A stretch of 64,000 bases of DNA from Aedes albopictus (GCF_035046485.1 NC_085137.1:445660334-445724333); one strand, 5' to 3'. Counted from the first letter of the stretch, positions 1-12,559 are shown. A program made the numbers and translations. The notes: a model not told the origin generated them from the sequence alone.

Positions 1-1111
1 TCCTGCGCTCGGCTGGTAACATAATTCCATAGAAAAGGCGACAGCAAATCATAGCATCGAACACTTGGCGTCGCGTGATACGGTCACATCCGCATCCGTT
101 TGGAGGATATACACGGTTTGCACAACTTTCCTTAAGCGTGAGGAAGTGGCTACGGAAAGAAAGCGCTCGATCAAGTTTCGCTCCCAGGTCCTTAAGGGTC
201 TTTCTCAAGGTGAGTGTCTTTCTGTTGACCTTGATCGGTGTTTTTGGTGGGCGGTGAATTGAGTTGCAGATGTGAAGTCTTGGGATTTTTTCAGGGGCGA
301 ATTCGAAGCCCATGTTGCCAGCCTATTTGATGATAGTATGCACTGCCGCTTGCATCTTCTTGCGGATGGACGGGAGTGTGGTCCGCTGAATATGTGCAGG
401 ATGTCGTCCTCATATACTATAAAATAAACACCCTTTCGGCAACACCAGGAAGACCTCGCTCATGGATATGTCAAAAGAGTGTTATCTAAATCATAGAATC
501 TTGAGGCAGTCCGATCTTTCGTGGCTTTTGATCGGCGGTTTCCGACCAGGACCACCAACAGGCTGACCACTCTAAGTAACAATCAGTTGTAACACACAAA
601 ATTACTGAAATAAAGACAGAATTTCACTACTATTACTACCAGGACCTGGAAGGCTCTGTTAGTCAGGAAGTTCTGAATGAAATGCAACAGCTAACTATTT
701 GCTTGAGCATACTGGGGGCCCAGGCGCAATTGTAGGACTTGGCAAGGTCGAGGGATTTGATTTCTACGTGTTCCTGTGCCTTCATTGCGCCCTCAAGTGC
801 TCAAGAATACTTCCGAGGTTCGTTAGGTAAGTCCCAGTAGCATATCTTGGCCGGGATGCAGGTTTCTGATTGCTTATCCTAATAGGCCGTTGAACTGGAT
901 GTGCTCCATTAGCCGATTTGCCACCCGTTCTGCAGGCACAACTGGTGAGTGTAATCGGGCGATAGCTGAAAGTGCTGTTTGCCGGTCCAGAGTTCTTAGG
1001 TAAGGGGACAACTAGGCTGTACTTCGAGTCCTACGGAAGCGTGTCGGCATTCCATTGGAGACTGTTTTACTGTTGTATGGCGCTGCTATGATTGTCCACA
1101 AATTGATTAAG
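1..1111. other. Unrecognised, no supported gene
   Basis: I see no long open frame, no recognisable domain and no clear repeat here. The short frames near the left edge are about 65 codons and have no recognisable motif. The stretch from about 600 ends in an AAAT-type tail at 1112-1140, which would suit the 3' end of a non-LTR retrotransposon, but I cannot identify the family. Confidence 0.4.
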
Positions 1112-1143
1112 ACAGTAAATGAATAAATAAATAAATAAATTAG
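1112..1143 (+). repeat. (AAAT)n tail, possible LINE 3' end
   Basis: The run AATGAATAAATAAATAAATA resembles the ATGAATAAA-type tail of RTE LINEs, and of the LINE 3' end at 21.66 kb in this window. It may mark the 3' end of an old LINE copy covering part of 600-1110. No coding remnant supports this, so it could also be a plain microsatellite. Confidence 0.35.
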
Positions 1144-1465
1144 GTAACTATTAATAAGTTAAAATAACTACTTTTTTAATAGAATTTAATAAAAAACCAG
1201 CCTTTGTTCGAACTATTTTTTTCTACTTGAGACCTGAGACTTGATACCATTTGTTCAGAACCACCCAAGCTGAGAGCTCTAAATCCTTCTGCTTGAGTAA
1301 TTTCGCGATGCTTTATGGCGATCCCCCAAGTCTCATCACCAGCATCGACATCTGTGACGCGATGCCGATTAATTGAATTGTATCTGGCATCTAACATAAC
1401 ACTAGGGCTCGATTTGGTTCAAAGACTGTCAGGTTTATAGGGGGTGGGCTGGTGCAGGTAGGTAA

Positions 1466-2471
1466 ATGCATCCATGCATCCACTCATCCTCCGACAACGG
1501 AACGCCGCTGCTGCTGCTGGAGAAGAGCCTTCTCGCGGCGTTGTGCCGTTATGATGTAACAACAAGCATCAGGGTGTTTAGCGCGGAAAATGGAAAACCA
1601 ACGTCATCTTTGTGTATGGTATGGTTGTTAGTTCGGGCAGAAGGCTGACTTAATCCATTTCAACTATAATTGCACATGCGGGATAATTGCATAAGATTCG
1701 CCGAACGTTTTACGATGATTGAATAAACTTTTTTACGATCAGATCAGACAAGATCGTATACTAAAATTAGGATGCTCATCAACAAATTTAATCCATAAAG
1801 CACCCAACAACAGCCTATCTTCAATCCGAAAAAAAGGAAAAACGTGCGGAACAATTCAAACGGTTGGTTTGCCCACAACATCGACATAATGGGTGGCTAT
1901 TGGAACATAAAATTACACAATTTCATCATTCCACAGCGAACCGCTTAAAATGTAACGTTTCGGTAGTTGTTATCGCGCTACTACTGACTGGTGGCGTGGT
2001 GCATCCAACCCCCGTCCGTTGCTTCTGGGTGTTGTGCTGTGTTGTTGTGACTACGAGGTATTTGCTGCTACAAAAACTCAACGTGAGGAAAGTTCATTGA
2101 AAGCAATTAATGTGCAAAATGTATACAAGTCGGGCAATCATCGCGCGAGCACATCACACGGACGGGGGCGCGCCGCGCGAATGCGGCGACAATGCGCTGG
2201 CGACGACGACGACGACGACTACGACGGCCCACGATCATGGACATCATGGGAGCGAGCGGGCCGAGGAGTCATATGTAATGAAAGTGAATTTGCATCGATG
2301 TATGAGGGGTGCGGCGCGGTGCGGTGTGGGAAGTGTCTTCATTCGGAAGAAATGGTGGACTCCGCGGAGATGTTCATCAACACATGCCAGAGCGGAAGAT
2401 GTAGTTTGCAGTGCGGCAAAAAAGATGCAAATCAAATTAAGCTGATACCTACGTGGGCCCCAAGCGGATGA
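1466..2471. other. GC-rich segment with (GAC)n, possible unique DNA
   Basis: This stretch is clearly richer in G+C and CpG than its surroundings and contains a GAC trinucleotide run near 2201-2227, which yields a poly-Asp or poly-Thr stretch in two frames. Overlapping open frames of 60-150 codons (the longest 2019-2471, + strand, starting at a TTG-type codon) show no domain. It may be an exon or control region of a host gene, or just a non-repetitive island. I do not call a gene. Confidence 0.25.
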
Positions 2472-2716
2472 AGCTCATTTAGTGGGACCAGATGAAAGAT
2501 TGCACACTTCATTGTACTGTTTGGATGTGTGACTCCGGAGTGGGATGCTAGTTAATACCGCTAAGTTGTTTTGCATTAACATTAGTTATAAAAAGCTCAA
2601 GATATTAGCGGCAAATTCGTGCATATTCTCTTCTGGTTGAGGATCTTTGACCTTTGTTCTAAGAATATGTTCATCATTTGATAAGTAAACTGGTTCCAAT
2701 TCTTATTTAAATCCAA

Positions 2717-2850
2717 GATGAATTAGAGAAGATCGGGTAACGAAACCCGGTGGAAACTTTCCTCGTAGGTTGATGAGCTTTTCATTTGCAAACCTGAGGA
2801 TCTGTGCTGCAGGTTAGGAGTTCCACTGCGTGCTGAACCCCAAACAAATA
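2717..2850 (+). mobile_element. RTE-type LINE, 5' fragment
   Basis: The sequence GGGTAACGAAACCCGGTGG and the following 'ggaaactttcctcgtag' and 'caggttaggag' blocks match the start of the better preserved LINE at 15.73 kb. Only this 5' leader is present; the endonuclease and reverse transcriptase parts are absent. It is a truncated or deleted copy. The match to the second copy in this window is directly visible; the clade is inferred from that copy. Confidence 0.6.
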
Positions 2851-3193
2851 ATCGTTTCAGGACCAACAATTGAAAAAGGCAAAATATTTTTTCCAACAAA
2901 ATTAATAATTTTCCAAAATACTAGGGCAATTGTAACAAAAAGTTATATTGTTAGTTGATATATGTTACTCTAAATAAGAACGTGTGTGAATTTGCTCGTA
3001 ATTTGGGTCCTGAAGAAGAGATAAAAAATGTTACTCGTAAATCAGGCTCAAATCAAATGTTTGCCCTGAAACTAATGCTGACTTCAAAAACATGGACGAA
3101 TCGCAACCGGCTGATCATTGGCCTTTGTTCTAAAAAACTGTTCAATGTTTAAGCTGCAGGTGCAGATAAATTTGGCCCAATCCTTATTCAAAC

Positions 3194-3251
3194 ATATCTA
3201 TCTATCTATCTATATATCTATATATCTATATATCAATCTATCTATCTATCT
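3194..3251. repeat. (TATC)n microsatellite
   Basis: An interrupted TATC/TATA tetranucleotide repeat lies directly before a Helitron-like 5' end. Confidence 0.85.
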
Positions 3252-3273
3252 TCTATATATATAAAAATGAATT

Positions 3274-3340
<67 letters not shown>

Positions 3341-3485
3341 GACCGCTATGCATTCTGAAACTACTGAACCGATCGGTGTGAAATTTTGTATGTAAGTGCG
3401 TTTGGGGCCGGGGAAGGTTCTTAGCTTGGTCCGCGACCCCTCCTCCCTCTGGAAAGGGGGGCTCCCATACAGATTACTTTCCGGG
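3252..3485 (+). mobile_element. Helitron-like 5' end with (TCTG)n
   Basis: It begins with TCTATATATATAAAAATGAA and continues into 17 TCTG units (3274-3341), then 'ctactgaaccgatcggtgtg' and a 'ctcctccctctggaaagggg' block. This order is typical of insect Helitron 5' regions. The matching 3' terminus (hairpin plus CTAG) is not found nearby, so the copy is truncated; a 3' end of the same general type is at 15723. No Rep/helicase coding sequence is present. Confidence 0.6.
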
Positions 3486-3492
3486 GGACGTC

Positions 3493-3560
3493 CCTAAGGA
3501 GCTGTGTGCACTAGCGTGCGCAGGGTTCTTGCTTAGGGGGGGCACTGCAATGATGGTGCA
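3493..3560 (+). mobile_element. hAT-like terminal fragment
   Basis: The segment contains GCACTAGCGTGCGCAGGG followed by a G-run. A similar end in reverse orientation lies at 11.55-11.60 kb. CA-GTGGCGT/CACTAGCGTGC-type ends followed by G-runs are common at hAT-type termini. Only one end is seen and no target duplication could be assigned. Confidence 0.35.
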
Positions 3561-3879
3561 ATATAGAATCATAGTGTTATACGCAATATGAATTCCCTAG
3601 AAGGGTTTTCAACAAGCTGTGGTGCTAACATCGCCAAGTATTTCATGTTGGGATTCTGGATAAGGCTTCAGATGGTGATGATTTCAAGGCAATGTGAAAC
3701 TTTATTATATGAGGTCATTATCTCAACTCTTATAAAAAACGAGAAAATGTTCAATTATACAAAAAACATGTTGTTGTGAAAGAATTTCAATCTTTCAAAA
3801 CAATAAGTAATGCTAGAATTGAGTCAGAATTCCTAGATAAAAAAAATCGATCGGAATCCTTTTTGCAATCTACAGAGAT

Positions 3880-6645
3880 TCCTCCAAAGATACGTACATG
3901 AAGTCCACCTGGAATTCCCCCAAAAATTCATTATTGAATTTCTTCAGAAATTCCCCAAAAAGCTCCTTCAGAAATTCCTCGAGCCGTTCTTTCAGACACT
4001 GCACCAGAAATTTCTCCAGGAAGCCTCATATATTTCTCCAGAAATTCCTCAAATAATTCCTCAAGGGATTCCTCCAGAAAATACTCCAGGATTTTATTTC
4101 CAGAAAACATCTGAGAATTCCTCCTGAAATTTCTTATAGAGAAAATCCTCTAGGAATGTGTGCCAGTATTCCCCCAATACTTCCTCCAGGGATTCCTTCA
4201 TGAATTGCTCAACGGATTCCTCCAGAACATCCTAAAGAAATTTCTCATGGAATTGTTTCAGCAATTCCTCTTGGAATTCCTCTAGGGATTCCTCCAGAAA
4301 ATTTCCAAGGAAATTCTCAAGGAATTAATGCAGAAATTCCTTCAGGGATTAAATTTCTTCAAATATTCCTCAAAAATTCCTCTAGAAATTACTCGAGGAA
4401 GAACTCTAGAAATTTTTCCAGGAATACCGGATGAAATTCCTCCAAAAATTCCTCCAGGGATTCCTACAGAAAATCCTAAGGAATTTCTGCCAGAATTCTT
4501 CCAGAGAATCCTAAAGGAATGTCTACCGGAACTCTTCCAAGAATTCCTGCAGGGATTCCTCGAGGAATTCCGGGAGGACTTCCTCCAGGGAATCTTCCAC
4601 AGATTCTTCCAGGAATTTCTCCAGGATTTTTTCCAGGAATTTCTTCTGGAATTCCACCAGGGATTAATTAACGAATTCCTCAAGAAATGTCTCAAAAAAT
4701 TTCCTCTGAAATTCCTGGAAGAGTTCCTTCAGACATTCCTCCAGAAATACCTCCAATATGCCTTCAGAAATTTCTTCCACGAATGCATCCACGGATTCCT
4801 CCAGAAAATCCTAAAGAGATTTCTCTCGGAACACTTCCAGGAACTACTCAAGGAATTCCTCGAGGATTTCTTCCAGGGAATCTTCCACGGAATCCTCCAG
4901 GAATTTCTTTACGGTTTTATACATGAATTTCTTCAGGAATTCCTCCAGGGATTCATTCATGAGTTTCTTCAGAAATTCGTCCAAAAATTGGTCCAGAAGT
5001 TCCTCCAGCAGTTCCTTCAGAAATCCTTTGAAGAGTTCCTTCAGACATTCCTACAGAAATTTCTCCAGGAAGCCTCATAAATTTCTCCAGAAATTCCTCA
5101 AATAATTCCTCCGGGAATTCTTTCAGTAAATATTCCAAGAACTACTCAAGAGATTTCTCCTGAAATTTCTTCCAAATTTTTTTTTCTTTGAATGTGAAAA
5201 TTTTTCTTTGAATTCCTCCAATATTCCACTTGCCACGGATTCCTTCAGAAAATCCCAAAGGAATTTCTCTCAGAACTCTTGAAGGAATTCCTCGAGCAAT
5301 TTCTCCAAGGATTACTCCATGGATTCCTCTAGGAATTTTCCAGGAAATTATCAAGGAATTTCTTCAGGAATCCCTCCAGGGATTCATCCATAAATTTATT
5401 CAGGAATTCCTTAAAAATTCATTCAGAAATTCCTCCAGGATTTTTTTTTTCAGAAACTCCTCCAAGAATTCTTCCAGAAATTCCTCCAGGGATTTCTACA
5501 AAAAATCCTCTAAGATTTTTTGCCAGAATTCTTCCAGAGAATCCTAAAGGAATGTCTCCCGAACTTCCAAGAATTCCTCGAGGAATTCCCCCAGGGTATC
5601 CTCCACGGATTCCTCCATAAATTTGTCCAGGATTTTTTCCAGGAGTTTCTTCAGGAACTCCTCCAGGAATTTATTGAGAACAAATTTCTTAAGAAATTCC
5701 TCACAAAATTCCTCCAGTAAATACTTCAAGAATTCCTCCAGAAATTACTCCTGAAATTTCTTCTAGGACAAATTTTCTGAGGATGTCTGCCAGAGTTCCT
5801 CCAATATATTCAAGAAATTTTCCAGTAAATTCTCAAGGAATTTCTTCAGGAATTCCTCCAGGGATTCCTCCAGGAATTTCTCCACGGATCCCTCCAGAAA
5901 ATCAACAAGAAATTTCTCACGCATCTCCTGAAATTCCTCGAGAAATTATTCCAAGGATTACACCATGGATTCATCCAGGAAATTATCAAGGATTTTTTTC
6001 AGGAATTCCTCCAGGGATTCATCCATTAATTTCTTCAGAATTCATAAAAAATCTTACAGAAACTCCTCCAGGAATTCTTTTAAAAAAAATTCGAAAAAGA
6101 ACTCCACAAATTCCTCCAAGATCTCCTCCAGAAATGCCCCCAGGAATTCCCCCTGAAAATCCTCTAGGAATTTCTGCCAGATTTCCTCCAGAGAATGTCT
6201 AAAAGAATGTCTGAATTTCTTCAGAAATTCCTTTGAAAATTCCTCCAGAAATTCCTCCAGGAATTCCTTTAGAAATTCTTCGAAAAATTCCTTCGAACAT
6301 TCCTCCAGAAATTCCTCCAAGAAATACTCCAAGAATTACTCCTGAAATTTCTTCTAGGCAATGTTTTTTTAAGAATGTCTGCCAGATTTCCTACTATTTA
6401 TCCTCCAGGGAATCCTTCAGGAATTGCTCCACGGATTCCTCCAGGAATATCCCCAGGGATTTCTTCAGAAAATCCTCTAGGAATTTCTGCCACAATTCCT
6501 CCAGAGAATCCTGAAGGAATGTCTCCAGGAATATATTCCTCCAGAGAATCTTCCACAGATTACTCCAGGAATTTCTCTAGGATTTTTTTTTCCAGTAAAT
6601 CCTCCAGGGATTCATTTATATATTTCTTAAGAAATACACTCCCGT
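3880..6645 (+). repeat. Degenerate 12-bp tandem array (ATTCCTCCAGGA)
   Basis: The stretch is built from variants of the 12-bp word ATTCCTCCAGGA, with frequent changes to ATTTCTTCAGAA. Because 12 is a multiple of three and the word lacks stops in every frame, all six frames can stay open and give four-residue peptides: IPPG, FLQE and SSRN on the + strand; LEEF, SWRN and PGGI on the - strand. The open frames here, including 250 codons at 4328-5080, are explained by this and are not called as genes. Further arrays of this family occur at 7.0, 12.8, 33.7, 34.8, 37, 38, 52.8 and 56.5 kb. Confidence 0.9.
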
Positions 6646-6647
6646 GC

Positions 6648-7020
6648 AAAAGTTTGGGGTCACCCCCTCAAAAACATGGAAATGTTTTTCGGTCATACCT
6701 CAGACATCTTTCATTTAATCCAGTCGTTCTTAGACTCTATCGAAAGATAAAGAGTTAGATTTGATTCATAGGTACTTTTCACCAATTTCATATGATTTTT
6801 TTAGTACAAAAAGTTTACCTAAACTTCCATGTTTTTTCTAAATCTGTACGAAAAATTGTTTTTTTGTGTAATCCAAAATTGGGTCGACCAAATTTAAAAA
6901 TTAAAGTTGTATTAGAACCCTATTTCTATCCTCTTTGAGAGCCATTCATTAGATTTTAGCGGAAAAATTCATAACATAATTTAAATTATCGAGTTAGGTT
7001 TACAAGTCACCGTGTCGTCC
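6648..7020 (+). mobile_element. Tc1/mariner-like end, inserted in the 12-bp array
   Basis: The array is interrupted by non-array DNA starting TACACTCCCGTGCAAAAGTT and followed by 'tggggtcacccc'. A TA followed by a CACTCCCGTGCAAAAGTTTGG-like terminus is typical of Tc1/mariner-type elements. The reciprocal inverted terminus is not visible at the right side (near 7020), so the copy is one-ended or its right end has decayed. No transposase motif is visible. Confidence 0.5.
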
Positions 7021-8510
7021 TCGAGAAATTCCTCCAAGGATTGCACCATGAATTCCTACAGGAAACTCTCCTGAAAATTATCAAGGAATTTCTTCAGAAA
7101 TTCCTCCAGGGGTTCATCCATGAATTTCTTCGGAAATTCCTTAAAAATTCTTTCAGAAATTCGTCCAGGAATTCTTTCAGAAATTCCTGCAAGGATTCCT
7201 CCAGAAATTTCTCCAGGATTTTTTTCCAGGAATTATTCCAAGGATTCATTAATAAATTTCTTCAGAAATTCCTTTAAAAATTCCTCCAGAAATTCCTTGA
7301 GGAGTTCCTTCAGAAATTCTACCAGAAATTTCTCCAGGAAGCCACATATATTTTTCCAGAAATTCACAAATAACTCCTCCAGTAAATTCTCCAGGAATTC
7401 CTCCTGCAATTTCTGCTAAGAAAAATCCTGTAGGAATGTCTGCCAGAATCCCTTCGGGATTTCCTCCAGGGATTGCTCCAGGAATAGCTCCACGGATTCC
7501 TCCAAAAAATACTGAAAGAATTTCTCCCGGAATTTCTTCAGAAATTCCTCCATGGATTCCGCCAGTATATTTCTCCAAAATATTTCTCCAAAAATACCTC
7601 AAAGAATTTCTTTGGAAATTTCTCCATTAATTCTTTCAAAAATTCGTACAGAAATTGCTTCTGAAATACCTCTAGGAATAGCAGGAATTTTGCCAGGAAC
7701 TTCTGCAGAGTTTCCACTAGGAATTCCTCCTCGGATGTCTACAGAAAATCCTAAAGCAATTTCTCCCGGAGCTTTTCCAGAAATCATCTCAGGAATTCCT
7801 TAAAGTATTCCTCCAGAAAATCCCCTAATAATTTCTCCAGGCATTCCACGGATTTCTCCAGGAATTTCTGAAAAAAAAAATCTCCCGGAACTCTTCCAGA
7901 AATTTCTCTAGGAATTCCTCGAGAAATTTCTCAAGGGATTCCTCCATGGATTTCCCCAGGAAATTCTCCCAAAATTTCTTCAAGAATTCTTCCAGGGATT
8001 CATCAATGAATTTCTTCAGATATTCCTCAAAAATTCCTCCAACAATTCTTTTGGGAATTCTTCTACGGATTTCTCCCCTCTACGGATTCGTCCAATGCCT
8101 ACAGGGATTTCTCCAAAAAATCCTCCAGGAATTTCTGCCAGAATTCCTCCACAGAAGTCTAAAGGAATGTCCCCCAGAACTCTTCCAAGAATTCCTCCAT
8201 GGATTCTTCCAGGAATTTCTCCAGGAGTTCTCCCAGATATTCATCAATGATTTTCTTCAGACATTCCTAAAAAAATCCTCTACGGATTCCTCCAAGAATT
8301 CCTCCTAAAATTCCTCCGGGGAGTTCCTTCAATTTTTTCTCCTGCAATTCCTTCAGTAGTTCCTCCTGGAAATTCTAAACGAATATCTCTAGACACCTCT
8401 TGCAGTTTTAGAGAGCTTTCTTCAAGAATCCTTTCAAGCACTCCTTTAGTAATGCCTGCCGAGATTCTTCTAGGAATTTCTCGAAGTAGTAGAGTGATTC
8501 TCAAAATTAT
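7021..8510 (+). repeat. Degenerate 12-bp array, continuation
   Basis: The same ATTCCTCCAGGA-type word resumes after the Tc1-like segment and fades out near 8.5 kb. Open frames such as the ones at 7120-7419 and 7946-8308 are the four-residue periodic products of the array (RNSS, EFLQ, IPPG) and are not genes. Confidence 0.88.
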
Positions 8511-8519
8511 CCACGAAAT

Positions 8520-11500
8520 GCTATTTTGATACGCGAATTACAGAAATGGCAAATAAAATTCATTTGCGGCGTATAAGATGCCTGGATGATACAATGAACA
8601 CCAAGAAGGTGCATACAATTTTTAAATAGATGTGGGATGTTCGTATGATACATTATATACCTTAATGATTAATGTATCGTCTAGATAGTGCATGCGTGGC
8701 AAGTAATTGTAATTTGATTTTTATAACGCTAAGATGAAGCCGGGGATTTGGAGATGGTGTTTAAATTAGTTGCTGCATAAAAATCAAATTGCGTGCGGCA
8801 ATAACGGTGCATGATGTCACCGTGGTGTATAGCTTCCCTAGGTAACACTGAGCTCATTCGGATGGTGCATGGAATGCTGATATCGAGCATGGCATTCATG
8901 GCGCATGATATCTGATACATTAGAGTTTACATGGGTCATGGTACAACAAATGATATTTTGATGTACGAAACTTCAAACAATAATAGTGGTGTAATAGATG
9001 CCAAGATGATATAGCGAACGCCATGATTACGCTTGAAAAGCTTTAGTAGTACATGTAATTTAACGATGGTGCATGATTTCGAATTCTACACATATTTGAT
9101 TCAAAGATGGTGCGTGAGATGGTACCTAGATGATTCTGTAAATATCATGGTGGTGCATGGAATGCAAAGAAGCTGCATGATGTCAGTATGGTGCATTAGC
9201 TACACCAGGATTCTGTTATACTCAACATTCTCCATATTAAGGTGCACTTGCAATTCGTGCAATGGTGCAGGAAACTCAATGTGCAAAAAAAATCAACGTA
9301 GTCCAGGTCCAGGCACATTGAATGCTTTTTTGTATGCGTGGATCTGGTGAGATGGTTAAAGCACGTGACTATCACGCCGAGGACCTGGGATCGAATCTCA
9401 CTCCCGACAAACTCACAAAACGCGGGTCTCGAGATGACCTAGCCTAGGGCTAAACATTTCTTTTACTACAGATTAAAAAAAATGCGTATGCACAATGCCA
9501 AAATGGTGCATCGAATTAAAGTGTAAACCACATCATAATGGTGCATACGATGCCTAGATGATATAGTAAATGCCAAAATGGTGCATGCAAGGCTTTAAAG
9601 AAGGCGCATCATGCTAATGTGCTGCATTAGTTTGTCATCGTTATTCAAAGATTATCAACATGTTGCATGATTAGGTGCACGAATTGCAAAAATGGTGTAT
9701 AGAATACAAAAAAGTATGTGATCCTCACACCATAATGGTGCATCAGATGCGTAGATGATATAAGAAACGCTGAAATGATGCTTGGAAAGCTTTGATGGTG
9801 CATGCAATTTTATGATGGTGCATATCAGTATGATGCATTAAATTCCTAATTTATTAAAAGACAGTGCATGAGACCAGCATAATGCATGGATAACTAGATG
9901 ATTTTGTGGACGCTTTGAAGAAGGTGCATGATGTTAGTGTGCTGTCACCGCTAGTCAGCGATACTCGATATTTTGTATAGCTAGGTGCACGAATTGCAAA
10001 AATGGAGCTTTTAATTCAATGAGGTGCTGAACTCACCATAATTCACGTACATGGAATACAGTTTTGGAATACGACATACCAAAATGGTGCATGTTATTTA
10101 AATATGGTGCTGACATCACTAATAAGTTCAAAAATGGTGCGTGAGATCAGCATGGATGCCTAGATGATTCTATGAACATCGAAGTTGTGCATGGGGTACT
10201 AAGAAATTGTATGTGTCAGTGGTGCATTAGTTGTCACCATGATTCAGTGATTCTCAACATTGCATGGTTAGATCAAAGGTGCAAGAATTGCAAAAACGGT
10301 GCATAAAATTTGATGTGGTACGGAAGTCATCATGAATCAGGTACATACATGGAATACAATTTGGTGCACGATATGCCAAAAATAAGCCTATAAAATTCAA
10401 ATGTGAAATAAATTCCTGGATGACGCGTGAGATGGTTCTTAGATGTTTCTCTGAACATTATGGTGGTGCATGGAATGCAAAAAAGCTGCGTGACGTCTGT
10501 GTGGTGCATTAGTATCACCATGGTTCTGTTATACTGGTGCAATACATACATGTTCATATGATAACACATAAGATGGTGCACGAATTGCAAAAATGGTGCA
10601 GGAAACTCAATGTGGCACAGAAATCAACATGGTCCAGGTACATGGAATGCTATTTTGTATGCGAAATGCCAAAATGGTGCATGGGATTCAAATGTGAACC
10701 ACATCATAATGGTGGATAAGATGCCTCGATGATATGATGAATGCAAAAATGGTGTATGGTTGATGATGCGTATTATATGATAAACGCTGAAATGGTGCTT
10801 GAAAAGCTTTGATGGTGCATGCAATTTAATGATAATGCATTATAACCCAATTGATTAAAATACATTGCATGAGATCAGCATAATGCGTGTATACCTAGAT
10901 GATTCTGTGGACATCGTGATGGTGCATTGAAAGCTTTTAAGAAGGTGCATGATGTCAGTGACACTCGAAATTGTGTATGGCTAGGTGCACGAATTGCAAA
11001 AATGGTGCTTGGAATTAAATGTGATGCTAAAGTCACCATGATTCACGTACATGGAATACAGTTTTGAAATACAACAAACCAAAATGGTGCATGTTGTTCA
11101 AATGTGGTGCTGACATCACTAATTAGTTAAGTGAAAGATGGTGCGTGAGATCAGCATGGATGCCTAGATGATTGTGTGAACATCATGGTAGTAAATGGAA
11201 TACTAAAAAAATGCACGTGTCAGTGATGCAATAGTTGCAACCATGATTCAGCTATTCTCAACATTGCATAGGTACATCCAAGGTGCAAGAATTGCAAAAA
11301 ATGGTGCATAGATTTAATGTGGTACGGAAGCCAACATGGATCAGGTACATGGAATACAATTTGGTGTACTGGCATATCGTAAATGAAGCCTGTGATATTC
11401 AAATGTGAATTAAATGCTTAGATGATACATGAGATGTTCAGATGGTGCATGGAACTTGAAGATGTTGCATGATGTCAGTATACTGTATTTAATGACAAAA

Positions 11501-11520
11501 GAATTCAATTACTCTCAATA
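8520..11520 (+). repeat. Complex repeat, ~1-kb period, 'ggtgcatg' rich
   Basis: Words such as 'aaaatggtgcatg', 'atgcctagatgat' and 'aggtgcacgaattgcaaaaa' recur throughout. Blocks recur with long-range order: 'ctaggtgcacgaattgc' at 9981 and 10981 (1000 bp apart), 'aaggtgcaagaattgcaaaa' near 10274 and 11281 (about 1007 bp), and a 'gtccagg' block at 9301 and 10632, where the first copy is lengthened by a SINE. So there are about 2.5-3 diverged copies of a ~1-kb unit, itself built of shorter related words. It shows no coding signal. Confidence 0.75.
9338..9485 (+). mobile_element. tRNA-derived SINE with target duplication
   Basis: The SINE head reads 'tctggtgagatggttaaagc' (A-box region) and 'gacctgggatcgaatctcac' (B-box region), followed by 'gggtctcgagatgacctagc' and an A-rich tail. 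It is flanked by GTATGC at 9332-9337 and 9486-9491. The related repeat block at about 10.66 kb lacks it and reads straight through, which gives an empty-site comparison. Other copies lie at 35.2, 35.8 and 36.65 kb. It may belong to a Feilai-like family, but this is not verified. Confidence 0.8.
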
Positions 11521-11539
11521 TGGTGCATGAGATATTTTT

Positions 11540-11612
11540 TTTATAAAAGGGGGGGCAAGTGCCCCCCCTTGCCCCCCCTTGTGCACGCTAGTGGCTGTGT
11601 GCCAAAAAACAC
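11540..11612 (-). mobile_element. hAT-like terminal fragment
   Basis: Read on the minus strand it gives 'ccactagcgtgcacaagggg' followed by G-runs, similar to the end at 3.5 kb. It follows the 1-kb repeat region immediately. No second end or target duplication was found. Confidence 0.35.
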
Positions 11613-12360
11613 AGTAGTCAGGCAGTACGACGGTTGTCAGAAGTGTGTAATAAAAAATGATTGCATCGGAAAAATCTCGGAAAAAACTCAGTTGCTTTTG
11701 CCGCAAATGCCAGCTTGCATGGACAATATAACCTTTTGTCGCCACGGATATTAACGGTAAAGTCGGTTGGATTAAGGACAGCAATGACAACGGACTGAAC
11801 GAGTTAGCGTCCTGAAGCTGTGATGCCAATGACGATTTATAATGGTGATTGCGAACCGCTGCTGGAAGTTCGATAAGGGTTGATAGCACTAAACGGTAGG
11901 TGGACCCTAGACAGGCTATATCGGTATGGAGGAGGGCAAGTTATTTACAATATCTTTGATTCGCCTATGCATGCTCCTTAAATTTTAACCCATGCTTTAT
12001 CGGACATTTTATATATTCCTGTACTGTACGTGTATCGACGAGTGCAAAAAAATCAATTCAATCGATATTAAATTGACCGAGTAATAACGAATAGTGCCTA
12101 AAATAGGACCCTCCCTGCCTAAGAGTCAGAATAGAATTTTTTGTACTAAGATTATCGAGCCGTAAATTGTATCAAAGCTTTCGCAAAAGTTTCAGCATAC
12201 TCTAATAAAGTTAAACCACCATGAGTCGATATTCTTTTCGACTCATCGATATCGGCGAGTCGATATAGACTCATGAAGGTGAATTTTTCAAAAACAAAAA
12301 TAATCGGGACGAATGAAATAGTAATTCCTGCAAAATATGAGCAACAATTAAGAAAAAGGA
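11613..12360. other. Unrecognised AT-rich DNA
   Basis: No gene is supported. The short overlapping frames at 11515-11889 have no recognisable domain. Around 12222-12275 the words 'gagtcgatat' and 'cgactcat' alternate in both orientations, forming small palindromes without a clear element boundary. Confidence 0.4.
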
Positions 12361-12559
12361 AGTAAATTATGCATATGGAAATTTTTGAAGGTATGAAATA
12401 TTTCTATTTTGGTGTCACACCTCTACCCCCTCTAAAAAGAAGGAGCCAGAAGGGCGTCCAGCCAATGGTCATTAGACCGAACGTCATAAGGTCCGTAAGT
12501 CCGACTGATAATCATGCCCTTTTTGTCACACACTACTACTACTATTACTCACTCCACCT

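Noticed and set aside
2019..2471. 150-codon frame with an Asp run and several Cys
   Set aside because: The Asp run is a GAC microsatellite and the Cys spacing fits no zinc-finger pattern; another frame over the same DNA is also open.
4328..5080. 250-codon open frame rich in EFLQ
   Set aside because: It is a direct consequence of the 12-bp repeat; all other frames are open as well, and the peptide is only a degenerate four-residue repeat.
5783..6202. 139-codon frame rich in IPPG, collagen-like at first glance
   Set aside because: Same 12-bp array, another frame. No signal peptide or conserved domain.
8520..11520. CRISPR-like array of short recurring words
   Set aside because: Word spacing is irregular, no fixed repeat/spacer pattern exists, and the DNA is eukaryotic.
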